Shown here: positions 13,969 through 24,871 of the stretch, in pieces
Numbering within the stretch: position 1 is the first letter of the stretch
Layout: the number at the start of each line of letters is the position of its first letter
From: Chthoniobacteraceae bacterium
GTDB taxonomy: Bacteria; Verrucomicrobiota; Verrucomicrobiia; Chthoniobacterales; Chthoniobacteraceae
Assembly: GCA_947449735.1 (NCBI GenBank)
Contig: CANFTB010000036.1
Coordinates: 1 to 49,856, forward strand
Length of the DNA stretch: 49,856 nucleotides
Reading direction: 5' to 3'
Notes under the pieces: generated by a model
What the model saw: the letters and a program-made list of their open reading frames with translations, nothing else
What the model was told of the DNA's origin: nothing
Databases searched by the model: none
Position numbers and translations under genes: made by a program

Positions 13969-15096
13969 TTGGAAATGAATGATGTAATTGAATTCAGTGT
14001 GCGTGCTGCGAGACGGGTCCGGCAGAGCGCAAAAAAATGGAGCAGGCCGCTTCTTTTATCGCTGTGGGTTTGCCTTACCTTTGCAGTGCGGTTGCCGGTT
14101 CTCGAGGCGTCGCCGCATTTCGAGGCGATCACGGTTCCGGGCAAAACGCTTGAGGGCAATCCACTGGGAGATCCTGTGCAGCGCCGCGTGGCGGTCTTCA
14201 CGCCGCGTCTGCCAAAGTTTTCCTCGAAACTGCTGACCGTGTACTACCTGACGGGTTACTCGGGGTCGTCGGAGGATTTTTTGGGGCCTAACGGAGACAA
14301 GTTTGCCGAGGTTTTTCAGCAGCTTGCTGACAGCGGGCTGGCACTGCGCATGGTGATCCCGGACTGCCGTAACCGGTGGGGGGGAAGCCAGTATTTGAAC
14401 TCACCGGCACAGGGAAATTACGCGGACTATGTTCTGGATGAGGTGATCCCGCAGTTGGAGAAGCATTTTGGCACACCGGCGACTCCCCGGGATCGGATCA
14501 TCGCGGGGCATTCAAGCGGCGGCTTCGGGGCGTTGCGGTTGGCAATGATGGCGCCGGAGCGGTTTGGCGCCGTGGTGGCTCTTTCTCCGGACACGGATTT
14601 TGAGGTGACGCACAAAGGCTTTGCCCAGGAGCACCTAGTCCGCAGTGTCACGGCGAAGCAGATGCGTTCCTACGTCGCTCCGCCCGGGGAGTTCATCCGG
14701 CCTGGGAGCGGTTTGATTCAAATGATGCTGGGGTTGTCCGCTGCTTATGCGCCGAAGGGGCCGACGGAGCCCGGGCTTTTTCACTGGCTTTATGACGAAT
14801 CCGGCCGCTGGCAGGAGGAAGTATGGCAGAACTGGCTGGAGGAGGACACCGTGGTGATCGCCCGCCGGAATCCGCATTTGTTCATGCCGTATCACAAGAT
14901 TTATTTGGATGGAGCGGAAAAGGACGAATTTGGGGCGCAAAAGGGGGCCAGGGTGTTGAGGGATTTGATCAAGCCTTACACTCGGGTGGAGTTCTATGAG
15001 TCGCCAGATGGTCACGCCGATTACATCGAGGAACGGCTGGCGCGCGGCTTGGAGTGGGTCTTTGAGCGCAAGCTCCGGCCGGTAAACGGCCGTTAG
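13969..15096 (+). CDS. Exported esterase-D/putative esterase family hydrolase
   Basis: A 375-aa alpha/beta hydrolase of the esterase D (PF00756) type. Residues about 26-48 are a signal peptide or anchor (LLLSLWVCLTFAVRLPVLEA) after a basic N-terminus. G180-H-S182-S-G184 is the nucleophile elbow, VALSPDTDFE a strand end near the acid residue, and D347-G-H349 the catalytic His region. LLTVYYLTGYSGSSEDFLG provides the oxyanion loop. Substrates of the family range from S-formylglutathione to feruloyl and mycolyl esters; export points to extracellular esters. The redoxin-like gene follows after 24 bp. Confidence 0.82.
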   Translation: MEMNDVIEFSVRAARRVRQSAKKWSRPLLLSLWVCLTFAVRLPVLEASPHFEAITVPGKTLEGNPLGDPVQRRVAVFTPRLPKFSSKLLTVYYLTGYSGSSEDFLGPNGDKFAEVFQQLADSGLALRMVIPDCRNRWGGSQYLNSPAQGNYADYVLDEVIPQLEKHFGTPATPRDRIIAGHSSGGFGALRLAMMAPERFGAVVALSPDTDFEVTHKGFAQEHLVRSVTAKQMRSYVAPPGEFIRPGSGLIQMMLGLSAAYAPKGPTEPGLFHWLYDESGRWQEEVWQNWLEEDTVVIARRNPHLFMPYHKIYLDGAEKDEFGAQKGARVLRDLIKPYTRVEFYESPDGHADYIEERLARGLEWVFERKLRPVNGR

Positions 15097-15120
15097 CCAG
15101 CCGGTTTTCGATAACATCTG

Positions 15121-16182
15121 ATGAGGAGAAGGTTTCGCTGTCTGCTTGGCATCGGAGGTTTGTGGGCGGGCGTGACGTGCTCTTTGGAGGCGGCGCCTCC
15201 ACCGGTGAAGTCTCCTGCTGACGCGGCGTGGACTGAGGTGTTGCGTTTGGATCGTACGCCTCAGGCGGATGGGGGGCAGGGGGGCAAGACGGCGAAAGAG
15301 GTTTATCTCTCTCACTTAAAGGCGCAGGACGAGGCGCTCCGCCGGTACTTGGGAACGTCCGGATCCGAGGCGCACGCGTTCGAGGCAAAGCTCAGGCTTG
15401 CCCAGGTTCTCTTGGCCTTGGGAATGGAGGGCGGCGGTGAACAGCTCAAGCAGGCGAAGTATATCTTGGACACGCTTGAAGCGAGCGCCACGGGCACCCA
15501 GAAAGCCCATGTGGCTTTTGCTCGGATCACCCAGCGGATGCGGCAGAATCGGTTCCCTGACAAGGCGCAACGGGATGAACTATTGTCCGCTGCAAGGGGG
15601 TTTCAGAAGCGCTTTCCAGAGGATCCCAGGGCGGCCCGTTTGCTTGTGGAGGTGGCGACCCAGCTGGACAGGGAGCCCCAGTTGAAAAAATCCGTTCTCG
15701 AAGACGCGGAGAAACTGGCGCTCGAGCCGCAGTTGAAGATGCGCATTGCAGACGATTTGAAAAAGGTGGCCCTCATGGGGCAGGTCTTGGCCCCGGCTCT
15801 GCCGGAAGCCGGCGGCGGGGAAATCAAGCTGGAGTCGCTCCGAGGAAAGCCGGTGCTGCTTCTTTTTTTTAGTGAAAACTCCCTGCCCTCTCTGGTTGCC
15901 TGGGATGTGCTCAACGAGGCTCTGAAGGCGTATCCCGAGGTGCATCGCATAGGGGTCAGTCTAGACACCGACGCGAGTTCCTTGGAGCGGATGAGAAAAA
16001 GCCACGGCGAGGGTTGGCGCCTGTCGTGGGACGGATTGGGCTGGGAAGGTCCCGCGGTGCGCAGGCAGGGAATCAACGCCGCGCCGACTGCCTGGCTTCT
16101 GGACACTGAAGGCCGTCTGGTTTCCTTGAACGCTCTGGATAGAACCGCCGCCCAGTTGGCGGAGGTGGGCAAACCGCGGTAA
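15121..16182 (+). CDS. Exported thioredoxin-fold (redoxin-like) protein lacking CxxC
   Basis: A 353-aa protein. Residues 1-25 are a signal peptide, about 60-215 a helical TPR-like region (repeated A-L-x-L-x-x-A-L patterns), and 225-350 a thioredoxin/TlpA fold: GKPVLLLFFSENSLPSLVAW is strand 1 and active-site turn, NAAPTAWLLDTEGRLV the cis-Pro loop and final strand. The active-site C-x-x-C is replaced by S254-L-P-S257, so thiol-disulfide chemistry is not possible there. It may be a structural or binding version of a TlpA/ResA protein. It lies convergent to the ccsA/resB pair, but no shared regulation is visible. Confidence 0.72.
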   Translation: MRRRFRCLLGIGGLWAGVTCSLEAAPPPVKSPADAAWTEVLRLDRTPQADGGQGGKTAKEVYLSHLKAQDEALRRYLGTSGSEAHAFEAKLRLAQVLLALGMEGGGEQLKQAKYILDTLEASATGTQKAHVAFARITQRMRQNRFPDKAQRDELLSAARGFQKRFPEDPRAARLLVEVATQLDREPQLKKSVLEDAEKLALEPQLKMRIADDLKKVALMGQVLAPALPEAGGGEIKLESLRGKPVLLLFFSENSLPSLVAWDVLNEALKAYPEVHRIGVSLDTDASSLERMRKSHGEGWRLSWDGLGWEGPAVRRQGINAAPTAWLLDTEGRLVSLNALDRTAAQLAEVGKPR

Positions 16183-16201
16183 AAGAAAAGCTCACTGGGA
16201 G

Positions 16202-16221
16202 GGACGGAAGGAAGTCCGTCC
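16202..16221. terminator. Hairpin between convergent redoxin-like and ccsA genes
   Basis: GGACGGA pairs with TCCGTCC around a 6-base loop in the 49-bp gap. There is no T-run on either side, so termination is uncertain. Confidence 0.35.
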
Positions 16222-16231
16222 GAAGCGTGGG

Positions 16232-18124
16232 TTACGCCGCCGCTTCGTTGCTGCGCCAGAAACGCTTTGGCAGCGCGGCGAAGCCGATCAAGGCCAGCTG
16301 GCTGACGACGAAGAGCATGAGCCAGGTGAAGGCGGCGGACATGAACCCGTAGGAGTGCAGGCCGATGCCGAGCATGTTCACCCCGAACCAGGACCAGGCC
16401 GTGATGATGTTGCCGCCGATGGCCAGCGCCATGAGGCCGCGTTCCCTGGCCAGACCGCCCCAGCGGGCGTGCAGGAACAGGGCGTTCCAGAGGACGATCA
16501 TCAGGGCGCCGTTCTCCTTCGCATCCCAGCCCCAGAAGCGGCCCCAGGACTGGTCCGCCCAGATGCCGCCCAGAACCGTTCCGATGAAGCTGAAGAGGGC
16601 GGCGAAGCAGATGATTCCGTATACCATCTTCACCAAGGATTTGGCCTTGTCCGGATTCAGGGACTTGGTGAACACGCCGAGGACGACGTACAAGACGGCG
16701 AGGAGTCCTGCGACGAAGGTTGCCGAGTAGCCCAACGTCACCACCACGACGTGGGTGGCCAGCCAGAAATTGGTGTCCAGCACCGCGCGCATCATTTCCA
16801 TGGTGTCCCCGCTCTGTGCGAGGTTGTGGGCGATGATCAGCGTGAGGAATCCAGCCGAGGAGGACACCAGGATACCGATGCCGTTTTTCCAAAAGCGTTC
16901 CAGAAGAAGTCCCAAAATGCAGGCGCCCCAGCCGATGAAGACCGCCGAGGAGTAGAGGTTGGTGACAGGCGGGCGGCCCTCCAGAACCATGCGGTAAACG
17001 AGCCCTGCGGAGTGGACCAGCAGGGTGGTGAGCGTCAGGAGGCGTCCGGTTTCGCGCAACCATTCCAGGCGCCCGGGGGCCAGGGTGAATACGAGCACGC
17101 AGAGGCCTGCCAGAACATAGAGGACAGTGGCCTTGTAGAAGGGCTCCAGATGGTTGAACACCTGTTCCCGTTCTCCCTTTGTGAGCATAGAGTAGCCGAG
17201 CGGCGCCAGTTGTTCGCGGTAACGTTCCACGGCCGCGCCGAAGGCGGCGGGGTCCGCGTTGCGGTACGCGGTGCCCATGGAGGCGTAGGCGCGCAACGAA
17301 CCGGGGACAGTATCGCCGCGTGCGATGCGGAAAAGGGCTTCGTCGGTGCGCGTCCAGCCTTCGGGACCGGTGCCCGGCTGGGTGGGGGGAACGATCAGAG
17401 GAGGGGTGAGGCTCTGCTGCTCGGAGGCGCGTTGAAGCATCGAGATCAGCTTTTCCAAGGCGGCTGTGTCCTTGGGATCGAGCGGCTGGCCTGCCTGCTG
17501 GTTTTTGGCCGCCTCGCGGCCCGCGGGTACGGCGTCGATGAATTCCTGAAATTCACGCTCCCAGTTTTTCGATTCGCGCGCCTGTACCGTGCACTGCAGC
17601 CGCCTGTAGAGGGAAACGGCATTCCAAAGTTGAAGCAGGGCCCGGTCGTAGGGCGTGTGGAGCTCTTGTTTGACGCCCTGCGCCCTGCGGGCTTCCTCCA
17701 TCAGATCCGGGAGCTTTGGGGACATCTGGTTCCATGAAAAGTGCTTTCCATCCATGCCCTTTTCCGGAACCGGATCCAGCGGCAGGGCGAGCAGGCCCTT
17801 GACCTCCGTGTGCACGATCCTGAAGACGGGGCGGGTGTCGGCCATGTCCTGCTGGAAGAACACTTCCAAGAGCCACTGGGCGGCCGACATCGTTTTCGAG
17901 CCGGACTGTCCCGGCGCGGTGGCCACCGTTTGTTTTTCACGGATCTGCAGAAGGCTGTTGCGCGCCAGAGAGTCCAGGGGCTGCACGCGGCCGTTTGCGA
18001 TCACAGGCAGTCTGCCGAAGGCGTTTGCCGGGATCTCTCCTTTTTTGTCCGACGGAGTGCGCCAGGAGGAAAGGACCCAGAGAAGGCAGGCCGCCGCAAA
18101 GAGAAGGGGAAATTTTTTCTTCAT
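16232..18124 (-). CDS. ccsA: Cytochrome c biogenesis protein, CcsA type
   Basis: A 630-aa membrane protein. After a signal-anchor (about 5-20), residues 25-340 form a long extracytoplasmic domain with PLDSLARNSLLQI near its start. Residues about 345-610 have eight or so membrane helices. WGRFWGWDAKENGAL (about 524-538) is the tryptophan-rich WWD haem-handling motif, and NLYSSAVF, HVVVVTLGYSATF and LHSYGF hold conserved His and Tyr positions. CcsA with ResB/Ccs1 exports and attaches haem to apocytochromes c (system II). The start lies 4 bp after the resB stop, so the two form an operon. The long N-terminal domain is larger than in the chloroplast-type CcsA. Confidence 0.92.
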   Translation of the reverse strand: MKKKFPLLFAAACLLWVLSSWRTPSDKKGEIPANAFGRLPVIANGRVQPLDSLARNSLLQIREKQTVATAPGQSGSKTMSAAQWLLEVFFQQDMADTRPVFRIVHTEVKGLLALPLDPVPEKGMDGKHFSWNQMSPKLPDLMEEARRAQGVKQELHTPYDRALLQLWNAVSLYRRLQCTVQARESKNWEREFQEFIDAVPAGREAAKNQQAGQPLDPKDTAALEKLISMLQRASEQQSLTPPLIVPPTQPGTGPEGWTRTDEALFRIARGDTVPGSLRAYASMGTAYRNADPAAFGAAVERYREQLAPLGYSMLTKGEREQVFNHLEPFYKATVLYVLAGLCVLVFTLAPGRLEWLRETGRLLTLTTLLVHSAGLVYRMVLEGRPPVTNLYSSAVFIGWGACILGLLLERFWKNGIGILVSSSAGFLTLIIAHNLAQSGDTMEMMRAVLDTNFWLATHVVVVTLGYSATFVAGLLAVLYVVLGVFTKSLNPDKAKSLVKMVYGIICFAALFSFIGTVLGGIWADQSWGRFWGWDAKENGALMIVLWNALFLHARWGGLARERGLMALAIGGNIITAWSWFGVNMLGIGLHSYGFMSAAFTWLMLFVVSQLALIGFAALPKRFWRSNEAAA

Positions 18125-18128
18125 GGGA

Positions 18129-19661
18129 TCAGACTTGGGAGGGGATGGCGTTTTTGGGGGCGCGCGGCTTTGCGATGAACCCGACGAGATGGTAGAGGAA
18201 CTGCCACGCCATCCCGAGCGAGACGATGATGCAGCCCAGATAGGGGGTGATCCATCCCGGGTTGCGGACCACCTGCAGCTGGCTGTTCCCCTTGCCGCCG
18301 GTGGGTTCGGTACGGCCCATTTGATGCTGGTAGAAGGTCAGGCCGCCATAGCGGAGCGGGTTGTTCATCGAAATGTCGACCTCGCGTTTCTCGCCCTTCT
18401 GCGTGTTTTCAAGCAGCACCCTGCTTTGGAAGTTTTTGGGGATCTGGGTCCCGGGATACACTTCGTGGGTCGTTTTCACGAGCGTCAGCGAAAAAGGCTG
18501 CGTATACCGCTCGGGGCGCAGCGCCACGCGGAAGGTTTTTCCTCCAGCCTGAATTTCCTGCGCCACCAGCCAGGGCGAAACCAACCAGGTGCCCAGCGAT
18601 TTGCCCTGCTCAAGGGCCTCCACTTTTGCGTACGGAAAATTCCGGTCGTCCATTCCGCGAGCCTCCGGCTTTGGAATCAGCAGGGTGCGCTGGCCGGCTC
18701 CCTGCGGAGTGGCGGTGGGAAGGGCGTCCAGTGCAATGGCCTTGTCCGCTCCCAGTTCGCCGGCGAGATATTTGGCGGCCTGCATTTTCTCCATCGTCGG
18801 CTGCCGGTTCACAAAAGCCTCGAGCATCTGGGAGCTGAAGCGGGTCTGCAGGGCCTTGCGAAGCGCGCCTTCGCGGGCGGGATCTGCCGCGATGCGTTTC
18901 GCTGCCGCAACGATGTCCTTGTCCGTTTCTCCGACGGATTTGAGCGCCTCCAGCCAGATTGCGGTGCGGCCGCCGCTCTCGAGGGCCCGTTCCGCCTCGC
19001 CCGGAAGGGCTTCCGCGCTTCCGTATTTGGACTTCATGGTGGCGACCGCCGTCAGCATCTGGGTGCCGATTTCCTTGAGGGTGGAGTGGGAATGCACCTC
19101 GGCATTTTCGCCCCACTCGGTGACGCGCAATTCAAAGGGCACGTCAGGAGCCTGCAGGGGCTTCTTATGGCGGAGGGCGGTTTCGGTGAAGGAGACGTAG
19201 CGCTCCCTCCCGTCCTGGCCGGGTTCGGCAGTCACGACCAGTTCCACGGACCGATGCGCCTCGGAGTAGGCGCGAGTTTGGCCCTCTTCAAAGCTCACGA
19301 AGCTTTCGCGCGAAAGCATGTCCGTGGCGAGCTGTCCGACCAGAAGCAGGATAATCCCGGCGTGTGTCAGGTGAATACCCACTTTTTTCCAGGTCATCTG
19401 GAAACGGTTGATGTGCGCAGCCACCAGATTGATGAGCATTGAGAAACCGATGGTGTAGCCGCCCGGGAAAACCGGGGGAACCCACCAGAGGTCGCCGGCC
19501 TTCCGGAGCACCCAGAAGCTCTTAAACCAGCGTTCCTGTGCTTCCCAGAGACCTTCATTGACCTGGGCCAGCGTCCCCAAGAACACCAGAAGCGTGCTCA
19601 AGAGCAGTAGCACCACGGTGACTTTAAGGGAGGTGAGAAACTTCCAGATGCGATTGTTCAT
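18129..19661 (-). CDS. resB: Cytochrome c biogenesis protein ResB-like
   Basis: A 510-aa protein. Transmembrane helices lie at about 12-32, 65-85 and 93-110, with a last one near 475-495 (GCIIVSLGMAWQFLYHL). Between them is a 350-residue extracytoplasmic domain. LTSLKVTVVLLLLSTLLVFLG opens the ResB family, and MNNPLRYGGLTFYQHQMG, late in the domain, is the conserved ResB block. WITPYLGC precedes the last helix. ResB/Ccs1 works with CcsA in system II cytochrome c maturation. It is the first gene of the resB-ccsA pair. Confidence 0.92.
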   Translation of the reverse strand: MNNRIWKFLTSLKVTVVLLLLSTLLVFLGTLAQVNEGLWEAQERWFKSFWVLRKAGDLWWVPPVFPGGYTIGFSMLINLVAAHINRFQMTWKKVGIHLTHAGIILLLVGQLATDMLSRESFVSFEEGQTRAYSEAHRSVELVVTAEPGQDGRERYVSFTETALRHKKPLQAPDVPFELRVTEWGENAEVHSHSTLKEIGTQMLTAVATMKSKYGSAEALPGEAERALESGGRTAIWLEALKSVGETDKDIVAAAKRIAADPAREGALRKALQTRFSSQMLEAFVNRQPTMEKMQAAKYLAGELGADKAIALDALPTATPQGAGQRTLLIPKPEARGMDDRNFPYAKVEALEQGKSLGTWLVSPWLVAQEIQAGGKTFRVALRPERYTQPFSLTLVKTTHEVYPGTQIPKNFQSRVLLENTQKGEKREVDISMNNPLRYGGLTFYQHQMGRTEPTGGKGNSQLQVVRNPGWITPYLGCIIVSLGMAWQFLYHLVGFIAKPRAPKNAIPSQV

Positions 19662-19835
19662 GGCGGGAGGCGAATGGCTTTCAGGACCGGGTGGCGGCCG
19701 GTCAGACTGTCAGCATAGGGATGACCTTCGGAAGCAAATAAGACTTAGGGGTCGCGGCGGTCAGGGACGGGGTTTCGGCTTATTTAAACGGCTTTTCCGG
19801 CCGGTGCGCGGCTTTTTCTACTGACGCGGCGGCGG

Positions 19836-22340
<2,505 letters not shown>

Positions 22341-22545
22341 TTGGGGGAACCTTAGCTTGGGGGCGGCTGGGAAGAAAGAAGGCATTGGGCTTCGGGGTGG
22401 CGGGGTGCATCCGGACTGGGACGGGCTGGATTCAGGTCCAGGGAGGCGTGCTTGGCGCACTTTTATGCAAAACTTGTGGATTACCTGATTCACCTCGCTT
22501 GCAGCGGTGGCCGGCGCGGGTAGACTTGGCACCGGAACCAACGCC

Positions 22546-22923
22546 ATGGACGACGACGCCCTCTCCACCTACAACCTTGCCACGCTTCCTTTTGAGATCT
22601 CGAGGGACCCCGTGCCCTCAGACCCTTCCGCCAACCCGTTCCGGTTGGTTGTGGACCCCGTGATGCGGTTGCGGTTGCGCAAGGCCTTGATGGAGCTGAT
22701 CGACAGCCATGACGCGGAACTGGCCAAGTACGTTTCCGACGGCATTCTGGCCTTGGACAGCTACAAGGAGTACGTCGAGTTGTTTGCACGCAGTCTCCGC
22801 GAAACCATGCATTCCAAGGAGGGGGTGGCTTTTCTGCTGGAGAGTTGCGGCTTCGAGATCGATTCCGAAAACATCAATCTTTACCCCGAAACGCGCTGGC
22901 GTGTGACCCGCGACGAGGAGTAG
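22546..22923 (+). CDS. Small conserved-looking protein of unknown function
   Basis: A 125-aa acidic soluble protein, MDDDALSTYNLATLPFEISR at the start. It is mainly helical (MRLRLRKALMELIDSHDAEL, YKEYVELFARSLRETMHS), with a C-terminal strand region. No signal peptide or motif is visible. It is divergent from the U32 gene and precedes sufT by 88 bp in the same direction, so the two may be cotranscribed. I do not recognise the family. Confidence 0.62.
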   Translation: MDDDALSTYNLATLPFEISRDPVPSDPSANPFRLVVDPVMRLRLRKALMELIDSHDAELAKYVSDGILALDSYKEYVELFARSLRETMHSKEGVAFLLESCGFEIDSENINLYPETRWRVTRDEE

Positions 22924-23011
22924 CCCGGTTTTTATTTTGCCGGGCGGGCCAGATGCAGGGGTTCCTCCCGGCTTTGAGGGCTCGGCCTCCGCAGGTTTGA
23001 AGGAACTTTTT

Positions 23012-23551
23012 ATGAATGAATTTCTGCCCCTGAAACGCGCCGTAGAGGCGACACAGATTCCGAGCGGCCACGCCGTCACGCTGCCCGAGGGAACCATTGT
23101 GAGCATTACGCAGGCCCTGGGAGGCGTTTACACCGTCCACGCTTCCACGGGCGGGCTTTACCGGATCGGATCCCAAGACGCCGACGCCCTGGGGATGGAA
23201 CCGGTCGCCCAGGCGCAGGTTGCCGACGGCCCGTTTTCGGAGGAACTCGTGTGGGCCGCCCTTCGCGAAGTCTACGATCCTGAAATTCCGGTCAACATCG
23301 TGGATCTTGGATTGATTTACGACATGAAGGCCGAGGAGGTGGCCGGGCAGGAGGGGGCGCTGAAGGTGACGGTGCAAATGACGCTTACCGCGCCGGGATG
23401 CGGGATGGGGCCTTCGCTGGCGGCGGACGCCCGGCAGCGGATTTCGGTGCTTCCCGGGGTGGCGGACGCGGATGTGCAGCTGGTTTGGGATCCGCCTTGG
23501 GGACCGGAACGCATTTCCCCGGAGGGGCGCTTGAAGCTTGGAATTGACTGA
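23012..23551 (+). CDS. sufT: Fe-S cluster assembly factor SufT
   Basis: A 179-aa protein of the long SufT family. An N-terminal small beta domain (about 1-70, with VTLPEGTIVSITQALGG) precedes the DUF59/MIP18-like domain: VYDPEIPVNIVDLGLIYD (about 95-112) and MTLTAPGCGMGPSLAADA (about 130-147), including the conserved Cys. SufT helps the SUF system mature Fe-S proteins. I chose ATG 23012 because it follows GAAGGA and gives the family N-terminus (MNEFLPLKRAVEATQIPSG). No suf operon lies nearby in this window. Confidence 0.88.
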   Translation: MNEFLPLKRAVEATQIPSGHAVTLPEGTIVSITQALGGVYTVHASTGGLYRIGSQDADALGMEPVAQAQVADGPFSEELVWAALREVYDPEIPVNIVDLGLIYDMKAEEVAGQEGALKVTVQMTLTAPGCGMGPSLAADARQRISVLPGVADADVQLVWDPPWGPERISPEGRLKLGID

Positions 23552-23676
23552 TTCGCTTGCGGGAGAAACAGCAGCGCAGCCGCCGGACTTACCTTTGGGC
23601 GTGCCTGAGGGACGCGGGCCTCGCGTTCACTGCTTTAAAGTAGGGCTTTTTCCGCGCGGCAACGTAAATTCAACCG

Positions 23677-24810
23677 ATGTCAAAGAAGTTTAAAAAGCTG
23701 GGGGTGCGCGACGACTTGATCCGCGGACTGGCGGATTTGGGGATTCGGGAGCCCACGCCCATTCAGGAGCAGGCGCTCCCGATTTTGTTGGGGACAGGGG
23801 GGGACTTCATCGCGCAGGCCCAGACTGGAACGGGCAAGACTGCGGCCTTCGGATTGCCTCTGTTGATGCAGACGGACCCCCGGGCGGCGGAGATCCAGTC
23901 GGTGGTGGTGGCTCCGACCCGGGAGCTGGCCAAGCAGATTGGAAAGCAGTTGTTCCGCTTCACCAAATATTGCTCTGAAAAAATCTTTGTGGAGGTGCTT
24001 ACGGGCGGCGATGACATCGACAGGCAGGTGGAGGCGTTGAAGCGGCCGACGCACGCCGTGGTGGTGACGCCGGGGCGGCTGGTGGACCTGCTGGGGCGCC
24101 GGGCGCTGTCCCTCGACAAGGTGAAGCTTCTGATTTTGGACGAGGCGGACGAAATGCTCTCCATGGGGTTCAAGGGCGAGGTGTCTTTGATTTGCGAGCG
24201 GACCGCCTCGAGGCGGGCGACCTGGCTTTTTTCTGCGACCATCCCTACCGGGGTGCAGCGTCTTATCACGGATTACATGTCGGCCGACGCGAAGGTACTG
24301 AAGGTGGACAGCAAGCATCTGGTGAACCGCGACATCGAGCACCGTTTCATGGTGTGTTCGGTGAAGGAAAAGGCGACGCGGCTTCTGGAGTTTTTGAGAA
24401 GGCAGGGGGAGGGGCGCGGGGTGATTTTCTGCCGGACGAAGGCGGGGGCGATCGCGCTGGCGGAGACTCTTTCGGAAGGGGGATGCGCGGTGGGGGTGCT
24501 TCAGGGCGACCTGCCTCAGCTCGAGCGGGACAAGGTTTTGCGCTCGTTCCGCAAGGGGCGTTTTCAATTTTTGGTGGCCACGGATGTGGCGAGCCGCGGG
24601 ATAGACGTGGAGGGGTTGGCCTTTGTGATCCACCACCAGCTTCCTGAGAAAATAGACCAGTACACGCACCGCAGTGGAAGAACCGGCCGCGCCGGTTGCG
24701 CGGGGGTTTCCATTGCGATGATCGGCCAGCGTGAGAAGGTGGATATTTACCGGCTTGGAATCCAGCTGGGGGTGACTTTCACCGAGATGCGCCGGGCGGC
24801 CCGGGTTTGA
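23677..24810 (+). CDS. DEAD-box RNA helicase, core type
   Basis: A 377-aa helicase with all core motifs: Q motif TPIQEQALP, motif I AQTGTGKT (48-55), Ia PTRELAKQI, Ib TPGRLVD, II LDEADEML, III FSATIP, IV VIFCRTK, V ATDVASRGID and VI HRSGRTGRAG. It has almost no C-terminal extension, unlike many RNA-remodelling paralogues such as DbpA, CsdA or RhlE that carry basic tails. It probably acts in rRNA or mRNA processing, but the specific role cannot be told. It is convergent with uvrA across a perfect palindrome that may terminate both. Confidence 0.92.
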   Translation: MSKKFKKLGVRDDLIRGLADLGIREPTPIQEQALPILLGTGGDFIAQAQTGTGKTAAFGLPLLMQTDPRAAEIQSVVVAPTRELAKQIGKQLFRFTKYCSEKIFVEVLTGGDDIDRQVEALKRPTHAVVVTPGRLVDLLGRRALSLDKVKLLILDEADEMLSMGFKGEVSLICERTASRRATWLFSATIPTGVQRLITDYMSADAKVLKVDSKHLVNRDIEHRFMVCSVKEKATRLLEFLRRQGEGRGVIFCRTKAGAIALAETLSEGGCAVGVLQGDLPQLERDKVLRSFRKGRFQFLVATDVASRGIDVEGLAFVIHHQLPEKIDQYTHRSGRTGRAGCAGVSIAMIGQREKVDIYRLGIQLGVTFTEMRRAARV

Positions 24811-24828
24811 GGCGGTGGAGACGGGGGC

Positions 24829-24854
24829 AAAACGTAAACAATTGTTTACGTTTT
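24829..24854. terminator. Perfect 26-bp palindrome, probable two-way terminator
   Basis: The sequence is its own reverse complement: an 11-bp stem AAAACGTAAAC/GTTTACGTTTT around AATT. It lies between the ends of the helicase (+) and uvrA (-), so each transcript would end in a hairpin with A-rich and T-rich arms. It is AT-rich against a GC-rich background, which makes it stand out. A protein-binding site is also possible. Confidence 0.55.
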
Positions 24855-24871
24855 CGGATCAAACGGGGCCG

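Noticed and set aside
16355..19442. Two long + frames (460 and 595 codons) opposite ccsA and resB
   Set aside because: Both lie antisense to membrane proteins with clear family motifs and show no domain signature.
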